The notes under the pieces: generated by a model
Told to the model about the DNA's origin: nothing
What the model saw: the letters and a program-made list of their open reading frames with translations, nothing else
Database searches by the model: none
NCBI GenBank assembly: GCA_031282905.1
Contig: JAITCV010000017.1
Span: forward strand, 1 to 20,346
Direction: 5' to 3'
Length of the DNA: 20,346 nt
Source of the DNA: Azoarcus sp.
GTDB lineage: Bacteria > Pseudomonadota > Gammaproteobacteria > Burkholderiales > Rhodocyclaceae
Shown here: one piece after another, positions 13,805-20,346 of the stretch
Position numbering within the stretch: position 1 is the first letter of the stretch
Layout of the letters: every line of letters starts with the position of its first letter
Translations under genes and position numbers: made by a program

Positions 13805-16033
13805 ATGATGACGAAGCAGAAAACGCTCCCCGCCGATCCGGCGGACTTCCCGCCGCGCGCTCTTCCCCGGAAAGCGGGCAGGCGCTGCCTGCTGTGGAGC
13901 TTCGCCCTGCTCGCCCTCGCCCTGGGGGCGCAGGCACCGGCGCTGTCCTTGTCCGCCTGGCCGTTGCTGGCGATGGCGCTCGCCAGCCGGATGTTGCCGC
14001 GCCGGGGCTGGACGGCCATCCTGCGCCTGGCCTTCCTGGCGCTGGTGGTGATCGGCGGCGGTTTGCTCTACGGCTGGCTGGATAGCCGCAATTTGCGGCT
14101 GGCGCTGTTGCTGGTGCTCGCGCTGAAATGGGCGGAAGCGCGCACGCCCCGTGAATTCGCCCTGCTGGCGGGCGCGGCGCTGCTGGCGGGCGCGATCGGC
14201 ATGCTGCAATGGAACGAATGGGCGGGCCTCGCGCTGGCGTGGCTGCTGCCCCTGCTGGCTTTGGGCGTGCTGGAGTCCGCCGCCGCGCCGCGCCCGGTGT
14301 TCGCCACCCTGCGCCGCAACCTGGGACGCATGATCGTGGCCTTGCCGTTGATGGCGGTCTTGTTCCTGTTCTTCCCGCGGATTCCCGGCCCGTTGTGGGA
14401 TATCGGCCTGAGTTTCGGCTTGCCGCTGTCGCTGGGATTGGAAAAATCGAATCAGGGGCTGGGCGTATCCACCCGCCTCAAACCCGGCCAGGGACAGACC
14501 CAGACCGGCGTTGCCGAAAGCCAGCCGGTGCTGGTGGCGGAATTCGAGAATTGGGTGCCGCCGACCAGTCTGCTCTACTGGCGCGGGCCGGTGTATTACG
14601 ACTTCGATGGCCTGGAATGGCGGCTCGATCCGGAATACGAAAAAGGCCAGGGGCGCGCGCTGATGCGACGGGGCTGGACGAAGGCCAGCGCCTTCGCCGC
14701 CACCCTCGCGCGCGCGGTTCAACCCATCCATTACAAAATACGGCTGACGCCCCATGAGCGGCTCTGGCTCTATGGTCTCGACCTGCCCGCTGGCTTGACC
14801 AGCGAATCCTTCGTCGGCCCCGACTGGCAGGTGCTCTCCCACCGTCCGGTGCGGGAGGAAATGAGCTACGAACTGAGTTCCTGGCTGGAATGGGAAGCGG
14901 GCGGCGTCATCGCCCCCGCCTTGCGCCAGCGCGCCCTGGCCCTGCCCGAGGGCGGCAATCCCCGGCTCAGGGCGCTGGGCGCGGAACTGGCCGCGCACGC
15001 GCCGGAAGAGCGTTTCAAAACCGCGCTCGCCGCGTTGGCGCGGGAAAGCTATCAGGTGCGCGACCAGTTCGCCTTTCAGGAAGGGCCGGACGCGCTCGAC
15101 CATTTCTGGTTCGATACCCGCGAGGGCAATGCCGACCTCTACGCCGGCGCTTTCGTTTTCCTGATGCGCGCCGCCGGCATCCCCGCGCGGCTGGTGACCG
15201 GTTACCGGGGCGGCAAGCTGATGGCGCTCACCGACTATGTGATCGTCAAGAAAAGCCATGCCCACGCCTGGGTGGAAATCTGGGACGAGGCCATCGGCTG
15301 GCGACGCATCGACCCGGTCGACCTGATCGCGCCGCAACGCTTTGCCGATGCGCAACCCCGGACGGCGCGCCCCGCGCCCGCGGTCGTGCCCGTCGTGCCC
15401 AAGCCCGCCGCGTCGCCCAAACCCGAATCCAGCCCCGCCGCGCCCTCCCCTCGCCAGAATGAGGCCGCCAAACCGCCTCCGGCCTCTCCCGGCATCACGG
15501 CGCGCGCCCCGGTTTCTGTCACGCAAAGTGAATGGCACTGGCCCGACCTGGGCGATTTCATCGGGCGCTGGATTTTCCGCCTCGACGGCGAAACCCAACA
15601 ATCGCTGCTCGGCGGGCTGGACGGCAAGCTGGGCGGCGGTTTCGCCTGGATATGGCTTCTGGCTGGCGCGGCGCTCTCCAGCGCCCTGGTATTGATCGCG
15701 CGCCAACTGGCCGCGCGCTGGCGGGAAAGCCGCCGCCTGCCGCCGCCACAGCGGGAGTGGCAGCGGATTTGCCGCCTGCTCGGCCAGCGCGGACTTCATC
15801 CGCAAGCGTGGGAATGCCCGAGCGATTTCGCCCGCCGGGTCGGCGCGGCGCGCGCGCTGTGGGCACAGGCGATGACCGAGATGACAAAAGCCTATACCGA
15901 CTGGCGTTACGCCGCCGGGTGCGAAGACGCTCCGCAGCGGCTCAAGGCGGGCGTCCGTCGCCTGCGCAACCTGATCCTGGCCGACGCCGCGCCGCTTGCC
16001 CAAAAGAACCAAATCCCCGGGAGCCATTCATGA
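13805..16033 (+). CDS. TgpA-type transglutaminase-like membrane protein, catalytic Cys lost
   Basis: 742 aa from the tandem ATG at 13805/13808; an upstream ATG at 13763 lies inside repeat DNA and is rejected. The order is: five or more N-terminal helices (about 25-210, DUF3488 type), a periplasmic transglutaminase core (about 400-510), a Pro-rich linker (about 518-570), one helix (about 612-635) and a DUF4129-like C-terminal domain. The core keeps 'GAFVFLMRAAGIPARLVTGYRGG', the catalytic His in AHAW (H487) and the Asp in RRIDP (D503). Where family members read GFCEHYA this protein reads GNADLYA, so the nucleophilic Cys is Ala443. The three positions are spaced 44 and 16 apart, as in active TgpA as I recall it. 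It is probably a non-catalytic homologue. It is the usual third member of moxR-DUF58 operons, displaced here by the cytochrome genes. Confidence 0.9.
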   Translation: MMTKQKTLPADPADFPPRALPRKAGRRCLLWSFALLALALGAQAPALSLSAWPLLAMALASRMLPRRGWTAILRLAFLALVVIGGGLLYGWLDSRNLRLALLLVLALKWAEARTPREFALLAGAALLAGAIGMLQWNEWAGLALAWLLPLLALGVLESAAAPRPVFATLRRNLGRMIVALPLMAVLFLFFPRIPGPLWDIGLSFGLPLSLGLEKSNQGLGVSTRLKPGQGQTQTGVAESQPVLVAEFENWVPPTSLLYWRGPVYYDFDGLEWRLDPEYEKGQGRALMRRGWTKASAFAATLARAVQPIHYKIRLTPHERLWLYGLDLPAGLTSESFVGPDWQVLSHRPVREEMSYELSSWLEWEAGGVIAPALRQRALALPEGGNPRLRALGAELAAHAPEERFKTALAALARESYQVRDQFAFQEGPDALDHFWFDTREGNADLYAGAFVFLMRAAGIPARLVTGYRGGKLMALTDYVIVKKSHAHAWVEIWDEAIGWRRIDPVDLIAPQRFADAQPRTARPAPAVVPVVPKPAASPKPESSPAAPSPRQNEAAKPPPASPGITARAPVSVTQSEWHWPDLGDFIGRWIFRLDGETQQSLLGGLDGKLGGGFAWIWLLAGAALSSALVLIARQLAARWRESRRLPPPQREWQRICRLLGQRGLHPQAWECPSDFARRVGAARALWAQAMTEMTKAYTDWRYAAGCEDAPQRLKAGVRRLRNLILADAAPLAQKNQIPGSHS

Positions 16034-16078
16034 TTTCCGGTTTTTCCGGGCGCGTCCCTCGTTCCATGCGGTTCCCAA

Positions 16079-16121
16079 GTGGGGCCGAGCGGTTGCGCAA
16101 CCGACTGGAAGTCGGCCCCAC
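16079..16121. repeat. Nested inverted repeat with internal palindrome
   Basis: Arms GTGGGGCCGA (16079-16088) and TCGGCCCCAC (16112-16121) are perfectly complementary. Between them is a perfect 14-bp palindrome CGGTTGCGCAACCG (16090-16103) and then a small GACT-GGA-AGTC hairpin. It could form a cruciform or a terminator-like structure, but no T-run follows. It looks like a once larger palindrome that lost about 8 bases from its left half. Confidence 0.8.
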
Positions 16122-16151
16122 GATCTTCCCTGGAATTTCCCGAGACGGAGG

Positions 16152-16169
16152 GGCGAGGCATGCCTCGCC
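16152..16169. repeat. Perfect 18-bp palindrome, family R1, copy 3
   Basis: GGCGAGGCATGCCTCGCC, the same core as the palindromes at 8678 and 13683, shorter at both ends. It lies 50 bases ahead of the FTR1 start. Confidence 0.88.
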
Positions 16170-16218
16170 TGGATCGCGGTTTGCCGGAAACCATGAACAA
16201 GTTCTGAAAGGATTCGCC

Positions 16219-17442
16219 ATGCTTCGCCGCTTTGCTCTATTCATATTCCTTGCCATGTCCGCGTCCGTCCTCCATGCCGCCGTCGAGGGCGGGGAAGTCA
16301 TCGCCGACATCCTCCAGCGCGGCGAAGCCGCCGTGGCGGCCTATGATCCCGCCCATCCGCTGGTGACCGCCGGCGAATTTTCCGCGCTCTATTTCGAACG
16401 CTTCGAGACGCTGGAACTCGACCTGGGGCTCAAGGATTCCAGCCTGAAGAACGAACTCGAAATCCTGTTCGGCGCGCTCAACGGCAACGCCATGCGCGGC
16501 GTGCCGCGCGCGCGGCTGGAAGCCTCCTGGGGCGAGTTGCGCGGCAAACTCGAACAGGCGCGGCAACATTACCGCGAGGAAGAACACGCGAGCGCCAGCG
16601 GCACCTTCCTCAAGGCGCTTGTCATCTTGCTGCGCGAGGGCGTGGAAGCCATGCTGGTCGTCGGCGCGCTGGCCACCTATCTGCGCCGCAGCGGCGCGGC
16701 CGACCGGGTGTGGGTCATCCACGCCGGGGTCGTCGTGGCGATTCCGCTGTCCCTGCTCACCGGCTGGGTCATCGACCGTTTTCTCCAGGGCAGCGGCGCG
16801 CCGCTCGCGGTGGTGGAGGGCATCACCATGATCGCCGCCAGCGCGGTGCTGCTCTATGTCAGTTGCTGGCTGTTCGCCAAACGCGAGGCCCGGCGTTGGG
16901 AAGAGTGGATCGCCCAGCAGGTGGAGCGCGCGCTGGGCGCGGGGTCGCTGCTGGCGCTGGGGGGCGCGGCTTGCCTCGCGGTCTATCGGGAAGGCGCGGA
17001 GACCGTGCTGTTCTACCATGCGCTGGCCCTCCAGTCGCCCGGCCACGACGCCGCGCTCTATGGCGGCCTGGGCTGCGCCGCCCTGCTCCTGGTCGTGTGC
17101 TATTTCCTGATGCGTCATGCCGCCCTGCGCCTGCCCTTCGGCTTTTTCTTCGGCGCGACCTCCGTGCTTCTTTATGGCCTTGCCATCGTCTTCCTCGGAC
17201 AGGCCATCGTCGAATTCCAGGCCGCAGGCTGGATCGCCAGCATCTACCTGCCCGGTTTCCCGCAAGTCGGCTGGTTGGGCATCGCGCCCACCGCGCAGAG
17301 TCTGGGCGCGCAGGCCGCGCTGCTGCTCCCGCCGCTGATCTGGTTGCTCTGGCGTTCACATGTCGGAAGACAGATGTCGGAGGGCAGGACGCCTTCGCGC
17401 CCGGAACAACCGGCGACGAAGCCGCCACATATCGTCATTTGA
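16219..17442 (+). CDS. FTR1-family iron permease
   Basis: 407 aa from the ATG at 16219, with AAAGGA 6 bases upstream. A signal peptide (about 1-21, 'VLHAAVEGG') leads to a helical periplasmic domain (about 25-125) and then a polytopic permease with the two FTR1 iron-binding motifs REGVE (139-143) and REGAE (257-261). Seven helices are plausible. FTR1 proteins move iron across the inner membrane, usually with a periplasmic partner. No P19/EfeO or EfeB-like gene is adjacent, and the cytochrome c domain found in many long proteobacterial FTR1 proteins is absent. The last ~20 residues ('MSEGRTPSRPEQPATKPPH') are encoded by a diverged R2 repeat and following sequence, so the natural C-terminus has probably been extended. 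No Fur box was recognised upstream. Confidence 0.9.
   Translation: MLRRFALFIFLAMSASVLHAAVEGGEVIADILQRGEAAVAAYDPAHPLVTAGEFSALYFERFETLELDLGLKDSSLKNELEILFGALNGNAMRGVPRARLEASWGELRGKLEQARQHYREEEHASASGTFLKALVILLREGVEAMLVVGALATYLRRSGAADRVWVIHAGVVVAIPLSLLTGWVIDRFLQGSGAPLAVVEGITMIAASAVLLYVSCWLFAKREARRWEEWIAQQVERALGAGSLLALGGAACLAVYREGAETVLFYHALALQSPGHDAALYGGLGCAALLLVVCYFLMRHAALRLPFGFFFGATSVLLYGLAIVFLGQAIVEFQAAGWIASIYLPGFPQVGWLGIAPTAQSLGAQAALLLPPLIWLLWRSHVGRQMSEGRTPSRPEQPATKPPHIVI
17380..17406 (+). repeat. R2 repeat copy inside the end of the FTR1 gene
   Basis: This 27-base stretch matches 16-42 at 23 of 27 positions (GAGGGC-GGACGCC-TCGC-CCCGG pattern). It is read in frame as EGRTPSRPE, near the FTR1 C-terminus. 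Confidence 0.7.
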
Positions 17443-17443
17443 C

Positions 17444-17462
17444 ATCCGATATCCGATATCCG
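17444..17462. repeat. Short 7-base tandem repeat
   Basis: ATCCGAT occurs twice in tandem, then ATCCG, just after the FTR1 stop and 8 bases before the next start. It contains two GATATC palindromes. It occupies the place where a ribosome site for the gene at 17471 would be expected. Confidence 0.7.
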
Positions 17463-17470
17463 CCACGACA

Positions 17471-19459
17471 ATGCCAACGCCAATGAAATATCAACCCACG
17501 CTGCTTTCTTTCGTTTTGTTCGCCGCCGCCCTGGCCGTTTTCTGGCCGGGGCTCAGCGGCGGCTTCATCCTCGATGATTCCCATACCATCACCCAGAATG
17601 ACGCCGTGCAACTGACGGCATTCAGTTGGGATGGATTGAAAAACGCGGCGAACAGTTTCGGCGCGGGGGGCCGCCAATTGGCAATGGCTTCCTTCGCGCT
17701 CAATCACCTGGCGAGCGGGCTGGACCCCTGGGGCTACAAATCGACCGGGCTGGTCATCCACGCGCTCAATGCCATGCTGATCTTCTTCCTGGCGGCGCGG
17801 ATACTGGCGCTGGCCAGCATCGGCGCAAAACGGGAAACCCCCGCCGCTTTCGCGCTGGCGCTGGCATGGGCCGTCCATCCCATGCAGGTTTCCACCGCGC
17901 TCTATGTCGTACAGCGCATGGAGACCCTGGCCCTTTTCTTCGTCCTGCTTGGCTTGCTGGCCTACCTCGGCGGGCGGCAGCGGCAAATCGCCGGGCAACG
18001 GGCATGGCCCTGGCTGCTTGGCGCGGCGTTTCTCGTTGCGCCGGGGTTGGCGTGCAAGGAGAGCACCCTGCTCTTCCCGGTTTATTGCCTGGCGCTGGAG
18101 CTGACCGTGCTCGGCTTTCGCGCGCGCGCCGCGGCCACCGCGCGCGGCTGGCGTCACCTCTATGGCGCGGGCGTCATTGTGGCGCTGATCCTGTTCTTCG
18201 CCGTCGCCGTGCCCCGCTATGGCTCGCTCGACACCTATCCGTTCCGCAACTTCAACACCATCGAGCGCCTGTTGACCCAGTGGCGGGTGCTGGTCATGCA
18301 TCTGGGGCAGATCATCCTGCCGCATCCCGGCAGCCTGCGTTTCTATTACGATGACATGACAGTATCGACCGGGCTGTTCACTCCCTGGACCACCGCCGCC
18401 AGTGGCCTGCTGCTCGTCGCCCTGTTGCTGGCGGCATGGCGGGCGAGAAAGCCTTATCCCCTGTTCGCGCTGGGCGTCTTCTGGTTCTTCGCCGGACATC
18501 TGCTGACCAGCAACATCATCCCGTTGGAAATGGTGTTCGAGCACCGCAATTACTTCGCCTTGTTCGGCGTCCTGCTGGCCATCGCCGAAGGTCTGCGCCA
18601 TCTGCCGATCCGGGCGGCCTTGCGAGGCGTCGGCATCGCGGCGCTGGCGGCGGGCGTGTCGGTCATGGGCTGGCTCCACGCGGCGGCCTGGGGCCAGCCG
18701 CTGACGCAGGCCATCGAGCAGGCCAGGCGCGCGCCGGACTCTCCCCGCGCCGCGGCAAATCTGGGCATCAGCTATTACAACGCATCACAACAGAATCCCA
18801 ATTCACCCTATTTCCATGCCGCGGAACATGAATTCGCCCGCGCGGCGCGGATGCCGACGGTCAGCATCACCGCGGCGGTCAATCTCGTGCTGCTGGACAG
18901 TTTCAGGCCCGCGCCGCCCGCGGCGCTCACCTCCAGCGATTGGGACACGCTCAACGCCAAACGCCCCGAGGCGCTCACCCCCGGCGCGCTCTCGGCCATG
19001 ATGGAAAGCGTGCCGCCGTCCGCGGCCTTGGCATCGCCATCGGCATCCAGCCGCTATTGGGATCTCCTCGACGCCAACCTCCGCGACGGGGCCTACACGC
19101 CGGAAGCGCGCGGGGCGATCCATACCTTGCTCAAACACCGCATCCACAATGGCGCCAGCGGCCGCCGCCTCGATGACGAGCGCCTGATGAGGGTGCTGGA
19201 CGCGGCGCAAGCCCGCCGGCCGCACAGCGCCGTCGCCCATGCGCTGGTGGGCGCTCACGCGCTGATGGCGGGCGACAAGGAACGGGCAATCCGGCATTTC
19301 CAAAACGCGATCGAAACCGGGCGGGACAATCCAAGCATTGCCTATTCGATCAACGAGTTGGTGTCGAAATACGATGACCAAGACATAATCGAGGCCGTGC
19401 GCCGCGCATCCGGCGGCGAAGCGCTGGCAAGACCTCATTCCACCGACACCGAGCGATGA
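17471..19459 (+). CDS. GT-C/TMTC-like polytopic glycosyltransferase-like protein with C-terminal TPR-like region
   Basis: 662 aa from ATG 17471 (ATG 17483 is equally possible; neither has a clear ribosome site). About ten membrane helices fill residues 10-405. Landmarks of the bacterial TMTC-like group: LDD in the first periplasmic loop (34-36, the position of the GT-C acidic pair), HPMQVSTALYVVQRMETLA (136-154), CKEST (195-199) and EHRNY (357-361). The C-terminal 250 residues are helical and include a TPR-like repeat ('AHALVGAHALMAGDKERAIRHFQNAIETGRDN'). Such proteins are predicted to transfer sugars from lipid-linked donors to periplasmic proteins. A pilin or cytochrome from this window could be a substrate, but no direct evidence exists. 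It begins 28 bases after the FTR1 stop, so co-transcription is likely. Confidence 0.78.
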   Translation: MPTPMKYQPTLLSFVLFAAALAVFWPGLSGGFILDDSHTITQNDAVQLTAFSWDGLKNAANSFGAGGRQLAMASFALNHLASGLDPWGYKSTGLVIHALNAMLIFFLAARILALASIGAKRETPAAFALALAWAVHPMQVSTALYVVQRMETLALFFVLLGLLAYLGGRQRQIAGQRAWPWLLGAAFLVAPGLACKESTLLFPVYCLALELTVLGFRARAAATARGWRHLYGAGVIVALILFFAVAVPRYGSLDTYPFRNFNTIERLLTQWRVLVMHLGQIILPHPGSLRFYYDDMTVSTGLFTPWTTAASGLLLVALLLAAWRARKPYPLFALGVFWFFAGHLLTSNIIPLEMVFEHRNYFALFGVLLAIAEGLRHLPIRAALRGVGIAALAAGVSVMGWLHAAAWGQPLTQAIEQARRAPDSPRAAANLGISYYNASQQNPNSPYFHAAEHEFARAARMPTVSITAAVNLVLLDSFRPAPPAALTSSDWDTLNAKRPEALTPGALSAMMESVPPSAALASPSASSRYWDLLDANLRDGAYTPEARGAIHTLLKHRIHNGASGRRLDDERLMRVLDAAQARRPHSAVAHALVGAHALMAGDKERAIRHFQNAIETGRDNPSIAYSINELVSKYDDQDIIEAVRRASGGEALARPHSTDTER

Positions 19460-19514
19460 ACGCCCTCATTCCTTTACCCGGCCCATTCCGCCCACGCGGA
19501 CGGGTTTCCACTCG

Positions 19515-19529
19515 CCCGCTGCCAGCGGG
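19515..19529 (+). other. Small hairpin upstream of the EexN gene
   Basis: CCCGCT (19515-19520), loop GCC, AGCGGG (19524-19529), followed by AAAGTTTC rather than a T-run. It could be a weak terminator for the preceding gene or a leader structure of the lipoprotein mRNA. Confidence 0.35.
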
Positions 19530-19570
19530 AAAGTTTCAATCCAAGTCAGTTCCATCAAGGAGAAAACCCC

Positions 19571-19780
19571 ATGAAAAGACTCATCCTCGTCATGACCACC
19601 GTCATCCTGTTCACCGGTTGTGAACAAGAAGTCCAGACCGTGGAATGGTACAAGGAGCACGACGCCGAACGTCTGGCGGTCGTCCGCGAATGCAAGGAAA
19701 ACCCGGACAAACTGAACAAGACGCCCAACTGCGTCAACGCCAAACGGGCCAACACGGAAATCCTCACGGGCAAGCGTTGA
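19571..19780 (+). CDS. EexN-family small lipoprotein
   Basis: 69 aa. A strong ribosome site AAGGAG lies 8 bases ahead of the ATG. The N-terminus MKRLILVMTTVILFTGC is a lipoprotein signal with lipobox FTGC (Cys17). The mature part contains 'TVEWYKEHDAERLAVVRECKENP' and 'TPNCVNAKRA', the family pattern with a WYKEH motif and two further cysteines (C42 and C54). EexN-type lipoproteins were named for entry exclusion in conjugative plasmids, but chromosomal members without conjugation genes are common and their role is unclear. No conjugation gene is seen in this window. It is probably an inner- or outer-membrane-anchored periplasmic protein and appears to be a single-gene unit. Confidence 0.85.
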   Translation: MKRLILVMTTVILFTGCEQEVQTVEWYKEHDAERLAVVRECKENPDKLNKTPNCVNAKRANTEILTGKR

Positions 19781-19814
19781 TCTCCGGCGCTGCGCCGCAT
19801 GGATACGGGAAAGG

Positions 19815-19841
19815 GCGGCCACGGAAACGTGCCGCTATAAT
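19815..19841 (+). promoter_or_regulatory. Candidate promoter -10 (TATAAT) abutting a GAAA-loop hairpin
   Basis: A perfect TATAAT is at 19836-19841 in otherwise GC-rich DNA, 60 bases ahead of the carbamoyltransferase start. No good -35 box is found at the proper distance. Directly upstream is a dyad GCGG-C-CACG-GAAA-CGTG-CCGC (19815-19835). This could be an operator overlapping the -35 region or an RNA hairpin ending the EexN transcript. Confidence 0.4.
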
Positions 19842-19868
19842 CCGCTTCTATCGGCCCGCCGCCGTCCA

Positions 19869-19905
19869 GGCACGGGTATCCCGCATTTCGAGGTTTTCCC
19901 GTGCC
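19869..19905 (+). promoter_or_regulatory. Inverted repeat sequestering the carbamoyltransferase start codon
   Basis: GGCACGGG (19869-19876) is perfectly complementary to CCCGTGCC (19898-19905), which contains the GTG start at 19901. The loop includes the GAGG ribosome site (19890-19893). In mRNA this would put the start codon in a stem, suggesting translational control or simply chance in GC-rich sequence. Confidence 0.45.
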
Positions 19906-20346
19906 CTTGACCATACTTGGCCTCTCCGGCGCCGTCAGCCATGACCCGTCCGCCGCGCTCTACATCGACGGCAAACTCGTCGCTGCCGCCGAAGAGGAGC
20001 GTTTCGTGCGCGAAAAACACGCCAAGAACCGTATGCCCTACGAGGCGGCAAAGTTTTGCCTCGACTGGGCCGGCATCAAACCCGCCGAAGTCGACGTCGT
20101 CGCCATTCCCTTCGCGCCAGTGAGCCTGGCCGGCCCGGCGCGCTGGCATTACGCCCGCCGCTACGCCTACGCCCCCGACCGGGCACTGGATGCGCTCGTA
20201 AACGGCAACCGGCGCTACCGGCGTTACAAAAAACGCATCGAATGGTGCCTGACCCAACTCGGCTTCGATCTTCGGAAAACACCGATCCAGCCGGTGGAAC
20301 ACCACCTCGCGCACGCCGCCAGCGCCTATCTGTGTTCCGGCTTCAC
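19901..20346 (+). CDS. NodU/CmcH-type carbamoyltransferase, 5' part (runs off the window)
   Basis: 148 residues are visible; the gene continues beyond 20346. The GTG start at 19901 is set by GAGG 7 bases upstream and by the family N-terminus 'TILGLSGAVSHDPSAALYIDGKLVAAAEEERF'. The histidine motif EHHLAHAASAY (133-143) is the nucleotide/metal-binding signature of the NodU/HypF/TobZ fold. Such enzymes transfer a carbamoyl group from carbamoyl phosphate, via carbamoyl-adenylate, to hydroxyl groups of sugars, antibiotics or surface polysaccharides. Full-length members are about 550-600 aa, so roughly three quarters lies outside. The substrate cannot be told from this part. Presence next to a GT-C-like gene is compatible with a surface-glycan role, but a separate candidate promoter suggests its own transcript. 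Confidence 0.9.
   Translation, partial: MPLTILGLSGAVSHDPSAALYIDGKLVAAAEEERFVREKHAKNRMPYEAAKFCLDWAGIKPAEVDVVAIPFAPVSLAGPARWHYARRYAYAPDRALDALVNGNRRYRRYKKRIEWCLTQLGFDLRKTPIQPVEHHLAHAASAYLCSGF

Noticed and set aside
13778..16027. 749-residue - strand open frame opposite the transglutaminase-like gene
   Set aside because: Composition is Arg/Gln/Gly-rich low-information sequence, as expected for an antisense frame in GC-rich DNA; the + strand has clear family motifs.
1..20346. tRNA, rRNA, insertion sequence ends or phage attachment sites
   Set aside because: I looked for these on both strands and recognised none; the only mobile-type gene is the Rpn family nuclease, without visible terminal repeats.

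Overview
The window is GC-rich chromosomal DNA of a Gram-negative bacterium. Secretin, PilO-like and PilP-like parts imply an outer membrane. The family mix (MSHA/T2SS-like assembly genes, MoxR-DUF58-TgpA genes, membrane cytochrome b plus multihaem c, FTR1 permease, EexN lipoprotein) fits a beta- or gammaproteobacterium with respiratory versatility. I cannot name a genus. Almost everything is on the + strand and tightly packed; only one gene (Rpn-like nuclease, 8770-9657) is on the - strand.

Layout: (1) 1-262, repeat-rich non-coding DNA. (2) 263-7585, six genes of a type IV pilus/type II secretion-like machine: PilO/GspM-like, PilT-like ATPase, GspE/PilB/MshE-like ATPase, GspF/PilC-like platform, PilP/GspC-like periplasmic protein and secretin, mostly joined by overlapping stop/start codons. 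(3) 7582-8538, a MoxR ATPase whose start overlaps the secretin stop. (4) 8539-9761, repeats and the inverted Rpn-family gene. (5) 9762-13444, DUF58 protein, small cytochrome b, pentahaem cytochrome c and a GspG-like pseudopilin in one operon. (6) 13445-13804, a repeat cluster. (7) 13805-16033, a TgpA-type transglutaminase-like protein without its catalytic cysteine. (8) 16219-17442, FTR1 iron permease. (9) 17471-19459, GT-C/TMTC-like membrane glycosyltransferase-like protein. (10) 19571-19780, EexN lipoprotein. (11) 19901 to the window end, the start of a NodU-type carbamoyltransferase.

How the genes may work together: the first six encode most of an envelope-spanning assembly or secretion apparatus; pilins, prepilin peptidase and PilM/PilN-like partners are not in the window. 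MoxR, DUF58 and TgpA normally form one envelope-associated module. Here the first member is translationally coupled to the secretin, and the module is split twice, once by a nuclease gene and once by an electron-transfer cassette. That cassette (quinol-type cytochrome b, membrane-tethered pentahaem cytochrome c, and a pseudopilin whose leader looks unprocessable) is the most unusual gene set here. It hints at an electron-transfer complex that has borrowed a T2SS fold, possibly linked to the upstream machine; this link is inference.

The spaces between operons hold at least four families of short palindromic repeats, arranged in modular combinations. One repeat copy is translated as the C-terminus of the FTR1 protein.
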